In this document: piece by piece, positions 53,200 to 61,095 of the stretch
Layout of the letters: each line of letters opens with the position of its first letter
How positions within the stretch are numbered: position 1 is the stretch's first letter
NCBI RefSeq assembly: GCF_000266945.1
Contig: NC_018025.1
Span: forward strand, 5,088,001 to 5,152,000
Length of the DNA: 64,000 nt
Source of the DNA: Desulfomonile tiedjei DSM 6799
Lineage (GTDB): Bacteria > Desulfobacterota > Desulfomonilia > Desulfomonilales > Desulfomonilaceae
Direction of reading: 5' to 3'
The notes under the pieces: model-generated
What the model saw: only the letters and a program-made list of their open reading frames with translations
Told to the model about the DNA's origin: nothing
Databases searched by the model: none
Translations under genes and position numbers: made by a program

Positions 53200-54288
53200 T
53201 TGATACAGACACATTTGAGAAACAAGGCGTCATTCTTGACCGCTCGCGTCCTCATTGTGGTGGCGATTCTCGCTATGATCGCACTGGGGGCGTGTTCCTC
53301 CCAGGAAAAGGCTGCTCCCGTTTCCGAATCCCGGCAGGTTCAATCCGAGATCGAAAAGCCGAAACCGGCCCCAGCGCCAGCCGAGCCCCAAAAGACCGTC
53401 GAACCCGAGATTGACAGGAAAATTGACGACATCAAAACGGAACCGGCATCGACTGCCGATGGCGTTGCGGTTACCGAGAAGATCCAGGGATACAAGACTC
53501 CGGCAGAGTACTTCATCCTTCAGTCCAAACGTATTCCATCAAATGTCACTGCAGTGAGTTTGCCATTAGACTATTTTGAACACCCGGACAAGAGTTATCC
53601 GCTGGTAATCGTTTTCGGCGGCGCGACTGAATGTGCCTTGGCTCCGAAACAGGGGTCTCTCGCGTGGCTCCATTATTACAAAACCGACGATGCAGTTGTT
53701 GCATTGGCAGGAAAATCTCTGGAAACGGCTCATTTCAGGGGCCTGGTTACGCCGGCTCATTTGAAGGATTTCAATCTCAAGTTGCGAGCAAAGCCTTATC
53801 AGGGAGTAATTCTCGCGTGTCCCGCGTCACCTCCTCTCGCCAGGCTGACCGGACCTGAGATTCCCGAGTACGAAGCGTTTGTCATGGCCGAGTTAATTCC
53901 CGCTTTGAAAAAGCATTACCGTGTGAAACCGGAGTTGATCGGTGTTGATGGCGTTTCCATGGGCGGATCGCGTTCCATGTATTACGGATTCAAGTACCCG
54001 GAGGTATTCTCCAGTATTGGATCGGTTCAGGGAGCATTCGGTCCGTACATGGATATTTACCGGGATCTGGTAACCTGGAATGCCGAGCATTTGAAACACA
54101 GACAAATACAGCTTGTCACTAGCGATAAGGACGTAATGGCCGCGTCTGTCCAGAAATTGCACCAATTACTGGTTTCCAAGAGAATTCCCCATGCGTACCT
54201 GATCCTTTCAGGACCGCACGATTATATTTTCAACCAGGGACCTGGAGCGATTTCGCTTCTTACATTCCACGATCAGGTGCTCAGGTGA
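53200..54288 (+). CDS. Lipoprotein alpha/beta-hydrolase (esterase-like)
   Basis: A 362-residue lipoprotein. The only starts that keep the signal are TTG 53200 (used) and TTG 53215; the ribosome site is weak. Signal RVLIVVAILAMIALGACSSQ with lipobox LGAC. A Pro/Glu/Lys-rich linker (PKPAPAPAEPQKTVEPEIDR) reaches to about residue 90. The hydrolase domain has YPLVIVFGGATECALAP, YEAFVMAELIPALKKHYRVK, nucleophile Ser253 in IGVDGVSMGGSRSMYYGFKY, and a C-terminal His in LILSGPHDYIFNQGPG. It is the Ser-containing relative of the previous gene. Probably anchored in a membrane of the envelope, acting on an unknown ester. Confidence 0.8.
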   Translation: MIQTHLRNKASFLTARVLIVVAILAMIALGACSSQEKAAPVSESRQVQSEIEKPKPAPAPAEPQKTVEPEIDRKIDDIKTEPASTADGVAVTEKIQGYKTPAEYFILQSKRIPSNVTAVSLPLDYFEHPDKSYPLVIVFGGATECALAPKQGSLAWLHYYKTDDAVVALAGKSLETAHFRGLVTPAHLKDFNLKLRAKPYQGVILACPASPPLARLTGPEIPEYEAFVMAELIPALKKHYRVKPELIGVDGVSMGGSRSMYYGFKYPEVFSSIGSVQGAFGPYMDIYRDLVTWNAEHLKHRQIQLVTSDKDVMAASVQKLHQLLVSKRIPHAYLILSGPHDYIFNQGPGAISLLTFHDQVLR

Positions 54289-54298
54289 GGTATTCTTT

Positions 54299-55369
54299 TT
54301 GAGAGCCGCCCCATGTCAAACGCTTGATCCTGTGGGATTCCGCGATCTCGAGGTCTTGCTGAATCGCGGCTGCGAACAATCACTATTTACTGCTGGGGCA
54401 TTATCGGTTTCCCGTTCAGGAAAGACAATTCATGAACAATATTGTGGAAACCTGGGAAATTCGACAACCCCGAGTGTCGGACCGGATAGTCTCTTTGACT
54501 TGGCCTCTCTCACCAAAATCCTCGCAGTCACTCCTGCCTGGATGCTCATGGAGCAGCGGGAACCAGGTGTAATCGACAGCAGTATCTCACGTTGGTTAGC
54601 CGACGTACCCCTCGACAAATCGGAGATAACTCCGAGACATCTCCTGGCTCACTGTTCCGGCCTTCCGGCATGGAGACCGTATTATTTGCACGGTTCCAAT
54701 TCCCGTAGTGAAATGCTCGACCGGATCTTTTCCGAGCCTTTGGAATACGCGACCGGAACGCTGTCAATCTATTCCGATCTCGGGTTTATGCTGCTCGCTT
54801 TCATCGTCGAAAAACAATTCGGCCAGGATTTCAACGCCTTTGTCGCAGAAAACCTGTATGAGCCCATGGGACTGAATGACGATCTCATTTTTCTGCCCGG
54901 TGCGAACAACAGCCGTGCTGTATGGACCAGGTACAGCGATCCTCCCGGATTGGTTCACGATCTCAATGCGAGGTCGCTGGGCGGAGTTTCAGGTCATGCG
55001 GGATTGTTCGGAACTCTGAAAGGTGTGACATCGCTTGCATCCGAGTTTCTGCATTCCCTAAAGACTCCTGAAGGCCTGTTTCGAAGCGACACCATCCATA
55101 AGTTTTGCCAGCCGGCCGGATTGGTAGAAGGCTCTTCTCGTGCGCTTGGCTTCGATACTCCTTCTCTTGAAGGCTCGTCCAGTGGAGAGAAATTCTCTCG
55201 TTTCAGCATAGGTCATACGGGTTTCACAGGCGTTTCTCTGTGGATTGATATTCCCAGGGAAATAATTGGCGTACTCCTCACGAACCGGGTCTTTATGGGG
55301 GAATCCGACCTCCGCATCAAACAATTCCGCCCTCTCGTTTACAATACCATTATTGAAATGCTGGAATGA
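54299..55369 (+). CDS. Serine hydrolase of the beta-lactamase/penicillin-binding superfamily
   Basis: A 356-residue protein of the class C beta-lactamase-like (EstB/AmpH) group. Start TTG 54299 with GAGG eight bases upstream. The catalytic motifs are SLTK (about 69, in LFDLASLTKILAVTPAWML), YSD (in LSIYSDLGFMLLAFIVEK, in place of YxN) and HTG (IGHTGFTGVSLWIDIPRE, in place of KTG). HLLAHCSGLPAWRPYY and LYEPMGLNDDLIFLPG are typical of the family. No signal peptide is visible, which is unusual beside three exported hydrolases. Starts 10 bp after the previous stop, so same operon. Could cut peptidoglycan or esters. Confidence 0.87.
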   Translation: MRAAPCQTLDPVGFRDLEVLLNRGCEQSLFTAGALSVSRSGKTIHEQYCGNLGNSTTPSVGPDSLFDLASLTKILAVTPAWMLMEQREPGVIDSSISRWLADVPLDKSEITPRHLLAHCSGLPAWRPYYLHGSNSRSEMLDRIFSEPLEYATGTLSIYSDLGFMLLAFIVEKQFGQDFNAFVAENLYEPMGLNDDLIFLPGANNSRAVWTRYSDPPGLVHDLNARSLGGVSGHAGLFGTLKGVTSLASEFLHSLKTPEGLFRSDTIHKFCQPAGLVEGSSRALGFDTPSLEGSSSGEKFSRFSIGHTGFTGVSLWIDIPREIIGVLLTNRVFMGESDLRIKQFRPLVYNTIIEMLE

Positions 55370-55487
55370 CGATCACATTCGGTTCTGCAATTCCGCATTC
55401 CCGAACAACAAACAAGACTATAGGTGCTCTGCGATCTTCTACGGCCGAATGAAAGGATTATTCTTTGAGAATCAGCGAGGTTTTACC

Positions 55488-55787
55488 ATGATACACATAG
55501 ATGTGCCTAAAGAGAAGCTCACGGCATTCTGCCGTAAACGTCATATTCGTTGGATGGCCTGCTTTGGTTCAGCAGTTCGGGACGATTTTGGACCAGATAG
55601 CGATGTGGATGTTCTCGTGGAGTTCGCACCGGACCATACCCCTGGATGGGAAATAGTTGACATAGAGGAAGATTTATCAGCGCTGCTGGGCGGCAGGAAA
55701 GTGGACCTCATCAATCCCAAGTACCTCAACCGACGGTTAAGAGATCGGGTCCTGGCCGAAGCGGAGGTCCTCTATGCAGAGGGATGA
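55488..55787 (+). CDS. MNT-type minimal nucleotidyltransferase (antitoxin-like), copy 1
   Basis: A 99-residue nucleotidyltransferase of the MNT group, which in type VII toxin-antitoxin pairs AMPylates and silences the HEPN RNase. ATG 55488 has GAGG seven bases upstream. Motif GSAVRDDFGPDSDVDVLVEF: Gly-Ser at about 27-28 and the metal Asp pair (DVD, about 38-40). A HEPN partner normally overlaps the 3' end; here only 11 codons of one remain (55774-55809). So this appears to be an orphan antitoxin of a decayed pair. Confidence 0.85.
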   Translation: MIHIDVPKEKLTAFCRKRHIRWMACFGSAVRDDFGPDSDVDVLVEFAPDHTPGWEIVDIEEDLSALLGGRKVDLINPKYLNRRLRDRVLAEAEVLYAEG

Positions 55788-55809
55788 GATAAGTCTGCAT
55801 CGTGACTGA
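55774..55809 (+). pseudogene. Remnant of a HEPN (DUF86) toxin gene start
   Basis: ATG 55774 overlaps the MNT stop, the normal arrangement for MNT-HEPN pairs, and reads MQRDEISLHRD, like the start of DUF86 proteins, before a TGA. The rest of the gene is not found downstream. Confidence 0.4.
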
Positions 55810-55949
55810 TACAGACCTCGCTGAAATATATGTTCGCTGAAGCGGCAAGATCGTCATATAATTCCGGTTCAACTGCGTCGATTATGGAAAACTAAATTGT
55901 TGGCGTTGCTCTGCCCCTAATTTAGGGACATGCAAAGAAAGATTGAAGA

Positions 55950-56555
55950 ATGGCCATACAATTTGAATTCTTACCGGCAGGCTACGTGGACCAGCACTTC
56001 CAGAAAGACGAAGCCGGTCGAATCGTATTTTTTCCGTGGCTTGCTTGGGGCAGGGGCCGTATGTTACCGGACCAATCTTCAGAAAGTGATTTAAAGAGGC
56101 TCCTGAAGTTCCATAGTTCTATAGGTATTTTGGGTGCCATCATAGTGTACCCTCTTCTCGGAGTACTGTGGATGCTCTTTGCTATGATACTATCGACGTT
56201 ATGGTATCACTTGAGACTGAGAGCGCTTATCAGCGGACTACCATTCAGCGAAGCTAAGTTTAAAAGGTTAAGCTTTCGAGAAAAACTTTCCTGGTACAAC
56301 AAGCCGTTCAGCAAATTCACATTATGGCTGGTACTGGTTTTTTCAATGTTCTCCTTGTCAGCAGGGGTTTTTGGTTTACTCGATTCGTTAGATGTAATTG
56401 CCCCACCACCGATGAGTCCACGGACCAAAGAGACTCCAATAATTCCAATATTGTTGATACTCTTTTTTGGGGCAACAGCTACTTTGTCAGCCCATCGTCT
56501 AGCTCGCAAATACTGGTTGCAAGCCAGGACCCAAGGTGACGATGGAGATTGGTGA
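55950..56555 (+). CDS. Hypothetical membrane protein
   Basis: A 201-residue protein with about three to four hydrophobic segments (IGILGAIIVYPLLGVLWMLF, FTLWLVLVFSMFSLSAGVFG, PIIPILLILFFGATATLSAH). The N-terminal 35 residues, with YVDQHFQKDEAGRIVFFPWL, precede the membrane. I do not recognise the family. A possible ribosome site (AAAGA) lies about 9 bases before the ATG. It is set between the two MNT genes in the same direction, with 160 bp before and 28 bp after, so part of the accessory island. Confidence 0.65.
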   Translation: MAIQFEFLPAGYVDQHFQKDEAGRIVFFPWLAWGRGRMLPDQSSESDLKRLLKFHSSIGILGAIIVYPLLGVLWMLFAMILSTLWYHLRLRALISGLPFSEAKFKRLSFREKLSWYNKPFSKFTLWLVLVFSMFSLSAGVFGLLDSLDVIAPPPMSPRTKETPIIPILLILFFGATATLSAHRLARKYWLQARTQGDDGDW

Positions 56556-56582
56556 GAGAAATTGGCATAAAGGTTGTCGATC

Positions 56583-56873
56583 ATGGAAATTGAACAATTG
56601 ATCAAAGAAAAACGAGAAGAGATATTGCAGATCGCTCACCGACATGGGGCCAAGAATATACGTCTGTTCGGCTCCGTAGCTCGTGGAGAAACGAGGGAAA
56701 CCAGCGACATCGATATTCTTGTTGAAGTTGGCGAAAACCCTTCCCCCTGGTTCCCAGGAGGGCTCATAGCCGATCTCGAAGAATTACTGGGACGGCGGGT
56801 CCATGTTGTCACGGTTGGGGCTTTGCATTCGTATATTCGGGACCGAGTATTGCAGGAGGCGGTTCCCTTATGA
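56583..56873 (+). CDS. MNT-type minimal nucleotidyltransferase (antitoxin-like), copy 2
   Basis: A 96-residue MNT protein, only distantly like copy 1. ATG 56583 follows AAAGG nine bases upstream; a TTG three codons earlier is less likely. Motif NIRLFGSVARGETRETSDID: GS at 30-31 and Asp pair at 42 and 44, then ILVEVGENPSPWFPGGLIAD, where MNT proteins often read FDLIGL. Its stop overlaps the start of a truncated HEPN gene by 3 bases, so the pair was once complete. Confidence 0.85.
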   Translation: MEIEQLIKEKREEILQIAHRHGAKNIRLFGSVARGETRETSDIDILVEVGENPSPWFPGGLIADLEELLGRRVHVVTVGALHSYIRDRVLQEAVPL

Positions 56874-57031
56874 AGGATGATCGGCTATATTTCGTACACA
56901 TCCTGGAGTGCATCGATCACATTTTGCAGTTCACCATTGACGGCACGAATTCTTTCCTGGCTGATCGCAAAACGCAGGTCAGTGGCACCCAGGCTCTGAT
57001 ACCTAAAGGACGGGACAATACATGGAAATAG
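56870..57031 (+). pseudogene. Truncated HEPN (DUF86) toxin gene
   Basis: 53 codons beginning MKDDRLYFVHILECIDHILQ, the typical N-terminal helix of DUF86 HEPN RNases, and FLADRKTQVSGTQALIPKGR. Full-length members are about 110-115 residues and carry the RxxxH active site in the second half, which is missing here. The end overlaps the HicB-like gene start by 10 bases, so a deletion probably joined the two. Confidence 0.75.
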
Positions 57032-57201
57032 CTTTTAACGTGATTGTCGAACGCGATGAAGAAGGATTCTATGTGGCCACAGTTCCAGAGCTTCGAGGCT
57101 GTCATACACAGGCTAAATCATTGGATACCCTCATGGAAAGAATCAGGGAAGCCATTGATTTGTGCCTTGATGAAGCTCACGTTGCCAGCCTCGAGAATTG
57201 A
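57022..57201 (+). CDS. Short HicB-like antitoxin
   Basis: A 59-residue protein with the HicB-type beta-beta-beta-alpha fold: MEIAFNVIVERDEEGFYVAT, VPELRGCHTQAKSLDTLMER and IREAIDLCLDEA. It matches the single-domain HicB group whose DNA-binding tail is absent. No HicA toxin (small dsRNA-binding RNase) is next to it on either side: upstream is the truncated HEPN gene, downstream 190 bp without a gene. AAAGGA lies 11 bases before the ATG. Confidence 0.8.
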   Translation: MEIAFNVIVERDEEGFYVATVPELRGCHTQAKSLDTLMERIREAIDLCLDEAHVASLEN

Positions 57202-57275
57202 TAACAGAAGTTGTTGTGTACTCACAAACGCGAGACTCATAAACGCATGATGATTCTTCAAAATAGTACTTTTTC

Positions 57276-57325
57276 TTGACTGGCGCGCGAGGAGCGCGTA
57301 TGTTTTCCTTATGTAGGACAACATA
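57276..57325 (+). promoter_or_regulatory. Promoter with overlapping palindromic operator for the DUF6932 module
   Basis: TTGACT (57276-57281) and TATGTT (57299-57304) are 17 bp apart and match sigma-70 elements. The -10 box is the left arm of a 27-bp imperfect palindrome, TATGTTTTCC-TTATGTA-GGACAACATA (57299-57325), 9 of 10 positions paired. A repressor bound there would block the promoter, as is common for toxin-antitoxin and defence modules. The regulated gene starts at 57395. Confidence 0.6.
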
Positions 57326-57394
57326 GAAAAGTGGGGACATAAACAAAGCTTATGTGATAAGATTTCGGGATTAGCTTAGTGGAGGACAAGTTGG

Positions 57395-57970
57395 ATGTTG
57401 TTTCTCCCTCGTGTAATTCCTGATTTCAACGGTGACGGTTACCTTCCTGAAGGAATTTATCCATGTGGTGACAACGGGTTATTTTTCCACTTTGTTGAGT
57501 CTTTTCCAGAAGCCATTACACGTGAGATGATTTTTGATGGTTTCACGAGGTGGAGGGTAGAAATTCGGCCATTAATAAAGGCTATTAGGCAATGGGTAGA
57601 CGGTTCATTCGTCACTAACAAAATGAATCCACATGACGTGGACGTTGTTAGCTTTTGTGATACGGATTATTACAATAGCCTTACCAAAGACGATCAGGAT
57701 GAAATTGATCGTCTGCTAGACGGACAACGTTCTACTCAGTCCGAGTATGCCACACACTCAATCCTGATTCTCAGTGCGCCTTTGGGTCATCCTGAACATC
57801 GGGATTCAGAAATATTTCGTAACCACTACAGAAAGTGGTTGGCTAAGACATATGTTGAAGATCCCGTCACTGGATACAGAGTTGAAACGAATCAACGGAA
57901 AGGCTTTCTGGAAATGACTTTGGGTGAGGAATGGGCTGCACCTATCATTTCGACAGAAAGGATCGAGTAA
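57395..57970 (+). CDS. DUF6932-type nucleotidyltransferase-like protein
   Basis: A 191-residue protein of the DUF6932 kind, distantly related to minimal nucleotidyltransferases. ATG 57395 has GGAGG nine bases upstream. The family start LPEGIYPCGDNGLF is followed by WVDGSFVTNKMNPHDVDVVS, which holds a GS motif (70-71) and an Asp pair (81, 83) in the layout of the pol-beta active site. After it, YATHSILILSAPLGHPEHRD and YRKWLAKTY. So it may transfer nucleotides to a protein or RNA, as MNT antitoxins do; this is inference. Its stop overlaps the next start in TAATG, so it is tightly coupled to an unknown protein. Confidence 0.8.
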   Translation: MLFLPRVIPDFNGDGYLPEGIYPCGDNGLFFHFVESFPEAITREMIFDGFTRWRVEIRPLIKAIRQWVDGSFVTNKMNPHDVDVVSFCDTDYYNSLTKDDQDEIDRLLDGQRSTQSEYATHSILILSAPLGHPEHRDSEIFRNHYRKWLAKTYVEDPVTGYRVETNQRKGFLEMTLGEEWAAPIISTERIE

Positions 57971-58971
57971 TGTCTATCGAAATTGGACATGGCGATCAAC
58001 TGGCTCCTCGGCTCCCGCACGAGATCATGGAAGAATTACGTGATCTTAAGAAGATAGAGGACGTCCTTGCTGAGCAAACAGAAGATACTGCTTCGCATCG
58101 GTTTAGATTGCGTTCTGTAAACAAAATGCGATTAGCCTTACAAGAAGAACTGCATGCCGCTCAATTATTGGGCTCTGATAATGATTTTGAACTCTCTTTA
58201 GAAGGGGAACCGGTTCAAGATCATATGATAGCTGCAAATTTTCTTGGTAGATTTTTGGCAGATTTACAAGAACTTGCAGATCGCGTTACTTTTGCGGCTG
58301 GGGCGACATCGAGAATTAGTGAAGAATTACCAGAAAGTAGCTTGTTAGACAGTAGAATTATGATCACTGGATGGCGTGCTTCGTCATTCACTGTTCAGTT
58401 CAAACTAGTTCCACAAAGACAAACTGATGACCTCTTAGTATCTGAGCGACATAAGATTGCTCTTAGAGATTTGCGGGGACTATTTGATGATGCCACACCT
58501 GATGAAGAGCTCACCGATTTAATTACGCGGTCTGCATCAAGAACCGCTTATCGAAGACTCCTCCGCAACGTTGCCAATGGAGGAGCCACTGTAAAATTGA
58601 GGACAAAGGTTGACCCGTATCCCACCAGACTCAGCGCGGAAAAGGCAGCAGAGCGCACCAGATGGATGGACGTCGCGGAAAAGGAAACAAAGCAGATTCT
58701 AAGAGTGGCTGGCATCCTTGTTGCCGGAAACATAGACGCTCATACCTTTAGGATTAGAACCAAAGAAATCACATATTGGGGTCCAATTGCGCCAGATGCC
58801 CAGCAACAGATACAACAAATTGCTCTGGGGAGTAATGTCAATGCCATGATCAAGCAAATCACAAAATATAAGAGTAAGGTTGACCACAAACCCAGCGTAA
58901 ACTGGACGTTAGAAACTATTTCTGAGGCTCCGAAAGAGAGCAGCGAAGAAACCATCAACTTGTTTGAATGA
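57970..58971 (+). CDS. Unknown 333-residue partner of the DUF6932 protein
   Basis: I do not recognise a family. The ATG at 57970 overlaps the upstream stop by one base. The first 130 residues are helical (PHEIMEELRDLKKIEDVLAE, FLGRFLADLQELADRVTFAA); residues about 130-170 are beta-rich with MITGWRASSFTVQFKLVPQR; the middle is helical and Arg-rich (SASRTAYRRLLRNVANGGAT); and near 250 comes LRVAGILVAGNIDAHTFRIR then EITYWGPIAPDAQQQIQQIA, a small beta-barrel-like unit often seen in C-terminal domains of island proteins. No signal peptide. It would be the effector or toxin if the module acts as a toxin-antitoxin or defence pair; inference only. Confidence 0.7.
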   Translation: MSIEIGHGDQLAPRLPHEIMEELRDLKKIEDVLAEQTEDTASHRFRLRSVNKMRLALQEELHAAQLLGSDNDFELSLEGEPVQDHMIAANFLGRFLADLQELADRVTFAAGATSRISEELPESSLLDSRIMITGWRASSFTVQFKLVPQRQTDDLLVSERHKIALRDLRGLFDDATPDEELTDLITRSASRTAYRRLLRNVANGGATVKLRTKVDPYPTRLSAEKAAERTRWMDVAEKETKQILRVAGILVAGNIDAHTFRIRTKEITYWGPIAPDAQQQIQQIALGSNVNAMIKQITKYKSKVDHKPSVNWTLETISEAPKESSEETINLFE

Positions 58972-59132
58972 TTGCTTGTCTAATTCCTTTATCTCCAATC
59001 TGATCCGTATCCCCCATGCTTATCCTCTCTGGATTCCTATTAGTCCGTCCTCAAGGATAATCTCGTTTCTGGTGACGAGTACTTTCCACCTAAAAGGTCA
59101 TGCCAGAGGAGTACACCTCTCCCGCTTTATTT

Positions 59133-60050
59133 CTACTGTTCCTTGATGTCTGCGATAGAAATGTGAGTGCCGTTTCGATCGAGAAATCCTTCTCTCACAA
59201 GCGCATCAACTATACCTTTCACTCTTTCAGGCGGTTCGTTCAAAGCACTGCATAGATCCTGCTCGGAAAGCTGTCGAGCTTTCACTAAAAGCTTCAGAAT
59301 GTTACCTCGAATCTGCCGATCCGAACCTTGGAAGGAGGATTGTACGGAATAATGGGCGCTCCGGCGATTCGGATTCGATACAGTTTGCTTGAGCATAACT
59401 CCGTAATCCATGAGCGCATAGTACCATTCCCGAATTTTGCATGTGTCCAAGGTGAGTTCAATGAGGGGAAGGATCTGGGTGTCTCTTACAGATTCGCATT
59501 TCGGAAAAAAGGAATGAATAAACACTCTTCTGATATTGGTTTCAATGAACACGACCGGTTTTCGGAATGCAAATGCTGCTATGGCTCCAGCCGTCGCAGC
59601 GCCAATACCGGGAAATGTCTTTAGGGTATCCTGACAGGCCGGGAGTGTTCCCGAGAAATCCTCAATCACTTTCCAGGCAGTCTGTTGCAGAGCTTTAGCC
59701 CGCCGGTTGTATCCCAGACCTTGCCATAGTTCCAGCACTCGACTGAAGTGAGCTTCAGCCAATGAAGCAAAATCCGGAAAAGCAGAGATAAAATGTTCGT
59801 ACTTGCCCAGGACCCGTTCGACCTGAGTTTGCTGCAGCATGATTTCAGAGACAAGAATCCTGTACGGATCGTCAGTTTTCCGCCAGGGCAATTCCCGACC
59901 GTGCTCCCGGAAGTGGATCCATATGTTTTCCCGAAACAGGTGAATCGCCCGAGAGTCAAGCTCAGGATGATTGGAATCCGCGTATGAGACATTTCGGGAA
60001 ATGCCTTCAGGGATGGAAGGATTATTCTTGGTAGTGTTGAATCGAGGCAC
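59133..60050 (-). CDS. MutY-like A/G-mismatch adenine glycosylase without Fe-S cluster
   Basis: A 305-residue HhH-GPD glycosylase. GTG 60050 overlaps the lipoprotein stop by one base. After a ~30-residue leader, the catalytic domain has RELPWRKTDDPYRILVSEIM with the general acid Glu69 (SEIMLQQTQVERV), GYNRRAKALQQ, and the helix-hairpin-helix FPGIGAATAGAIAAFAF. The usual catalytic Asp (in MutY, VxDGNVxRV) is replaced by Glu170 in VFIETNIRRVFIH. The Fe-S cluster Cys of MutY, expected after LMDYGVMLKQ, are absent, and the C-terminal MutT-like domain is replaced by a short winged-helix-like part (EQDLCSALNEPPERVKGIVD). So a reduced relative of MutY; the target base is not certain. Confidence 0.82.
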   Translation of the reverse strand: MPRFNTTKNNPSIPEGISRNVSYADSNHPELDSRAIHLFRENIWIHFREHGRELPWRKTDDPYRILVSEIMLQQTQVERVLGKYEHFISAFPDFASLAEAHFSRVLELWQGLGYNRRAKALQQTAWKVIEDFSGTLPACQDTLKTFPGIGAATAGAIAAFAFRKPVVFIETNIRRVFIHSFFPKCESVRDTQILPLIELTLDTCKIREWYYALMDYGVMLKQTVSNPNRRSAHYSVQSSFQGSDRQIRGNILKLLVKARQLSEQDLCSALNEPPERVKGIVDALVREGFLDRNGTHISIADIKEQ

Positions 60051-60313
60051 TATTCTTCTTCAATGATAAACGTCCCGGCAATTATGATCGCCTTGCCGTC
60101 ATGTATGAACCGAGCGGATCCACCTTCGACCTCTACTTTATACCTTCCGGACCATGATTTAATCTGCTTCCCATCTGCCGCATACAGCGTAATGGTCCGT
60201 TTCAGCCCGACCAGGTCAGATTTCCAGTGACTGTAATCCTGCCGCTGCCGTTCCGTACAGCCCGAGAAGAGCGCTGCACATATAAAAAGCCCCATAATCA
60301 GAAATCTCTTCAT
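60050..60313 (-). CDS. Small lipoprotein
   Basis: An 87-residue lipoprotein: MKRFLIMGLFICAALFSGCT, lipobox FSGC, then a single small beta domain (LKRTITLYAADGKQIKSWSG, SARFIHDGKAIIIAGTFIIE). ATG 60313 is used; a GTG two codons earlier with GAGG four bases upstream is possible. Its pattern of Trp, Gly and alternating strands resembles small OB-like lipoproteins; function unknown. Overlaps the glycosylase start by one base. Confidence 0.72.
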   Translation of the reverse strand: MKRFLIMGLFICAALFSGCTERQRQDYSHWKSDLVGLKRTITLYAADGKQIKSWSGRYKVEVEGGSARFIHDGKAIIIAGTFIIEEE

Positions 60314-60392
60314 GAGCACAAAACCTCACGCGAAAGTATATTTCTGAGTATGGGGCAATAATAGCCCGGATACAAGTTTCTAAAACAGTGGA

Positions 60393-60941
60393 TCAATCGC
60401 TCAGCACGTCCGCGACCGCAAGGAAGAGATCCGATTCCCGGACCACCCCAATCAACTTTTTATCTTCGTATACAGGCAATACTGTGATTCTATTCTGGTA
60501 CATAAGCTTTATGGCATCCATGAGATCCGCATCCGCCTGAATCGTGCCCCGTACTTTGAGCATGATATCCTTTACTTTCGTTTCGGCATTCCGGATCACT
60601 CGAGCCCTGAAACTTGCACGAGCTTCGTCCAAATCGAGCGCATCCGCTTGAGCGAAAGCAATGGATATTTCCGCAGACTCCAATCGAGTTGCGATGCCTC
60701 CCGCCAACTCGGGGACAAGCGCTTCTATGATGCTCTTGAAGCTGAGGATGCCGACCAATTCTTCGGATTTGTTCAAAACAAGGATATTTCGGTGCCCAGC
60801 TTGCGTACATTTTCCTTCTTCAATCTGACAGTAGAGTTTTCTCAGCTTAGGCACTGCTTGTCTCAATGAATCGTCAACATAGGTACTCGCATATTCGCTC
60901 AAAGGAACCAAAAGGTCCCTCACCTTTTTTGCAATTGGCAT
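60393..60941 (-). CDS. CBS-domain-pair protein
   Basis: A 182-residue protein made of two CBS motifs that together bind an adenosine nucleotide. AAAGGAG stands before ATG 60941. First motif: residues about 8-75 with VRDLLVPLSEYASTYVDDSL and NILVLNKSEELVGILSFKSI; second: about 122-182 with VKDIMLKVRGTIQADADLMD and ITVLPVYEDKKLIGVVRESD. Between them is a ~45-residue insertion with AFAQADALDLDEARASFRAR. Cytoplasmic. Probably senses energy charge for an unknown partner; no partner in the neighbourhood. Confidence 0.87.
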   Translation of the reverse strand: MPIAKKVRDLLVPLSEYASTYVDDSLRQAVPKLRKLYCQIEEGKCTQAGHRNILVLNKSEELVGILSFKSIIEALVPELAGGIATRLESAEISIAFAQADALDLDEARASFRARVIRNAETKVKDIMLKVRGTIQADADLMDAIKLMYQNRITVLPVYEDKKLIGVVRESDLFLAVADVLSD

Positions 60942-61040
60942 GGAAGTCTCCTTTCAATCCGCAAGTCCAAATGCATCGCCACAATCTTCATCCAAATCGA
61001 AAGTACTCATACCGACTCGCAAATCAAAGCAGTAATACGT

Positions 61041-61067
61041 GGGGAACCCTGTAAGAAGTGTTTCTCC
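61041..61067. repeat. Single end of the uvrB-type foldback element
   Basis: GGGGAACCCTGTAAGAAGTG followed by TTTCTCC resembles the 32-bp palindromic end at 37425-37456; CAGTAAT a few bases before it is shared as well. The rest of that element is not present. Confidence 0.55.
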
Positions 61068-61095
61068 GAGCATCTTATGCTTTGAAAGCGCAATA

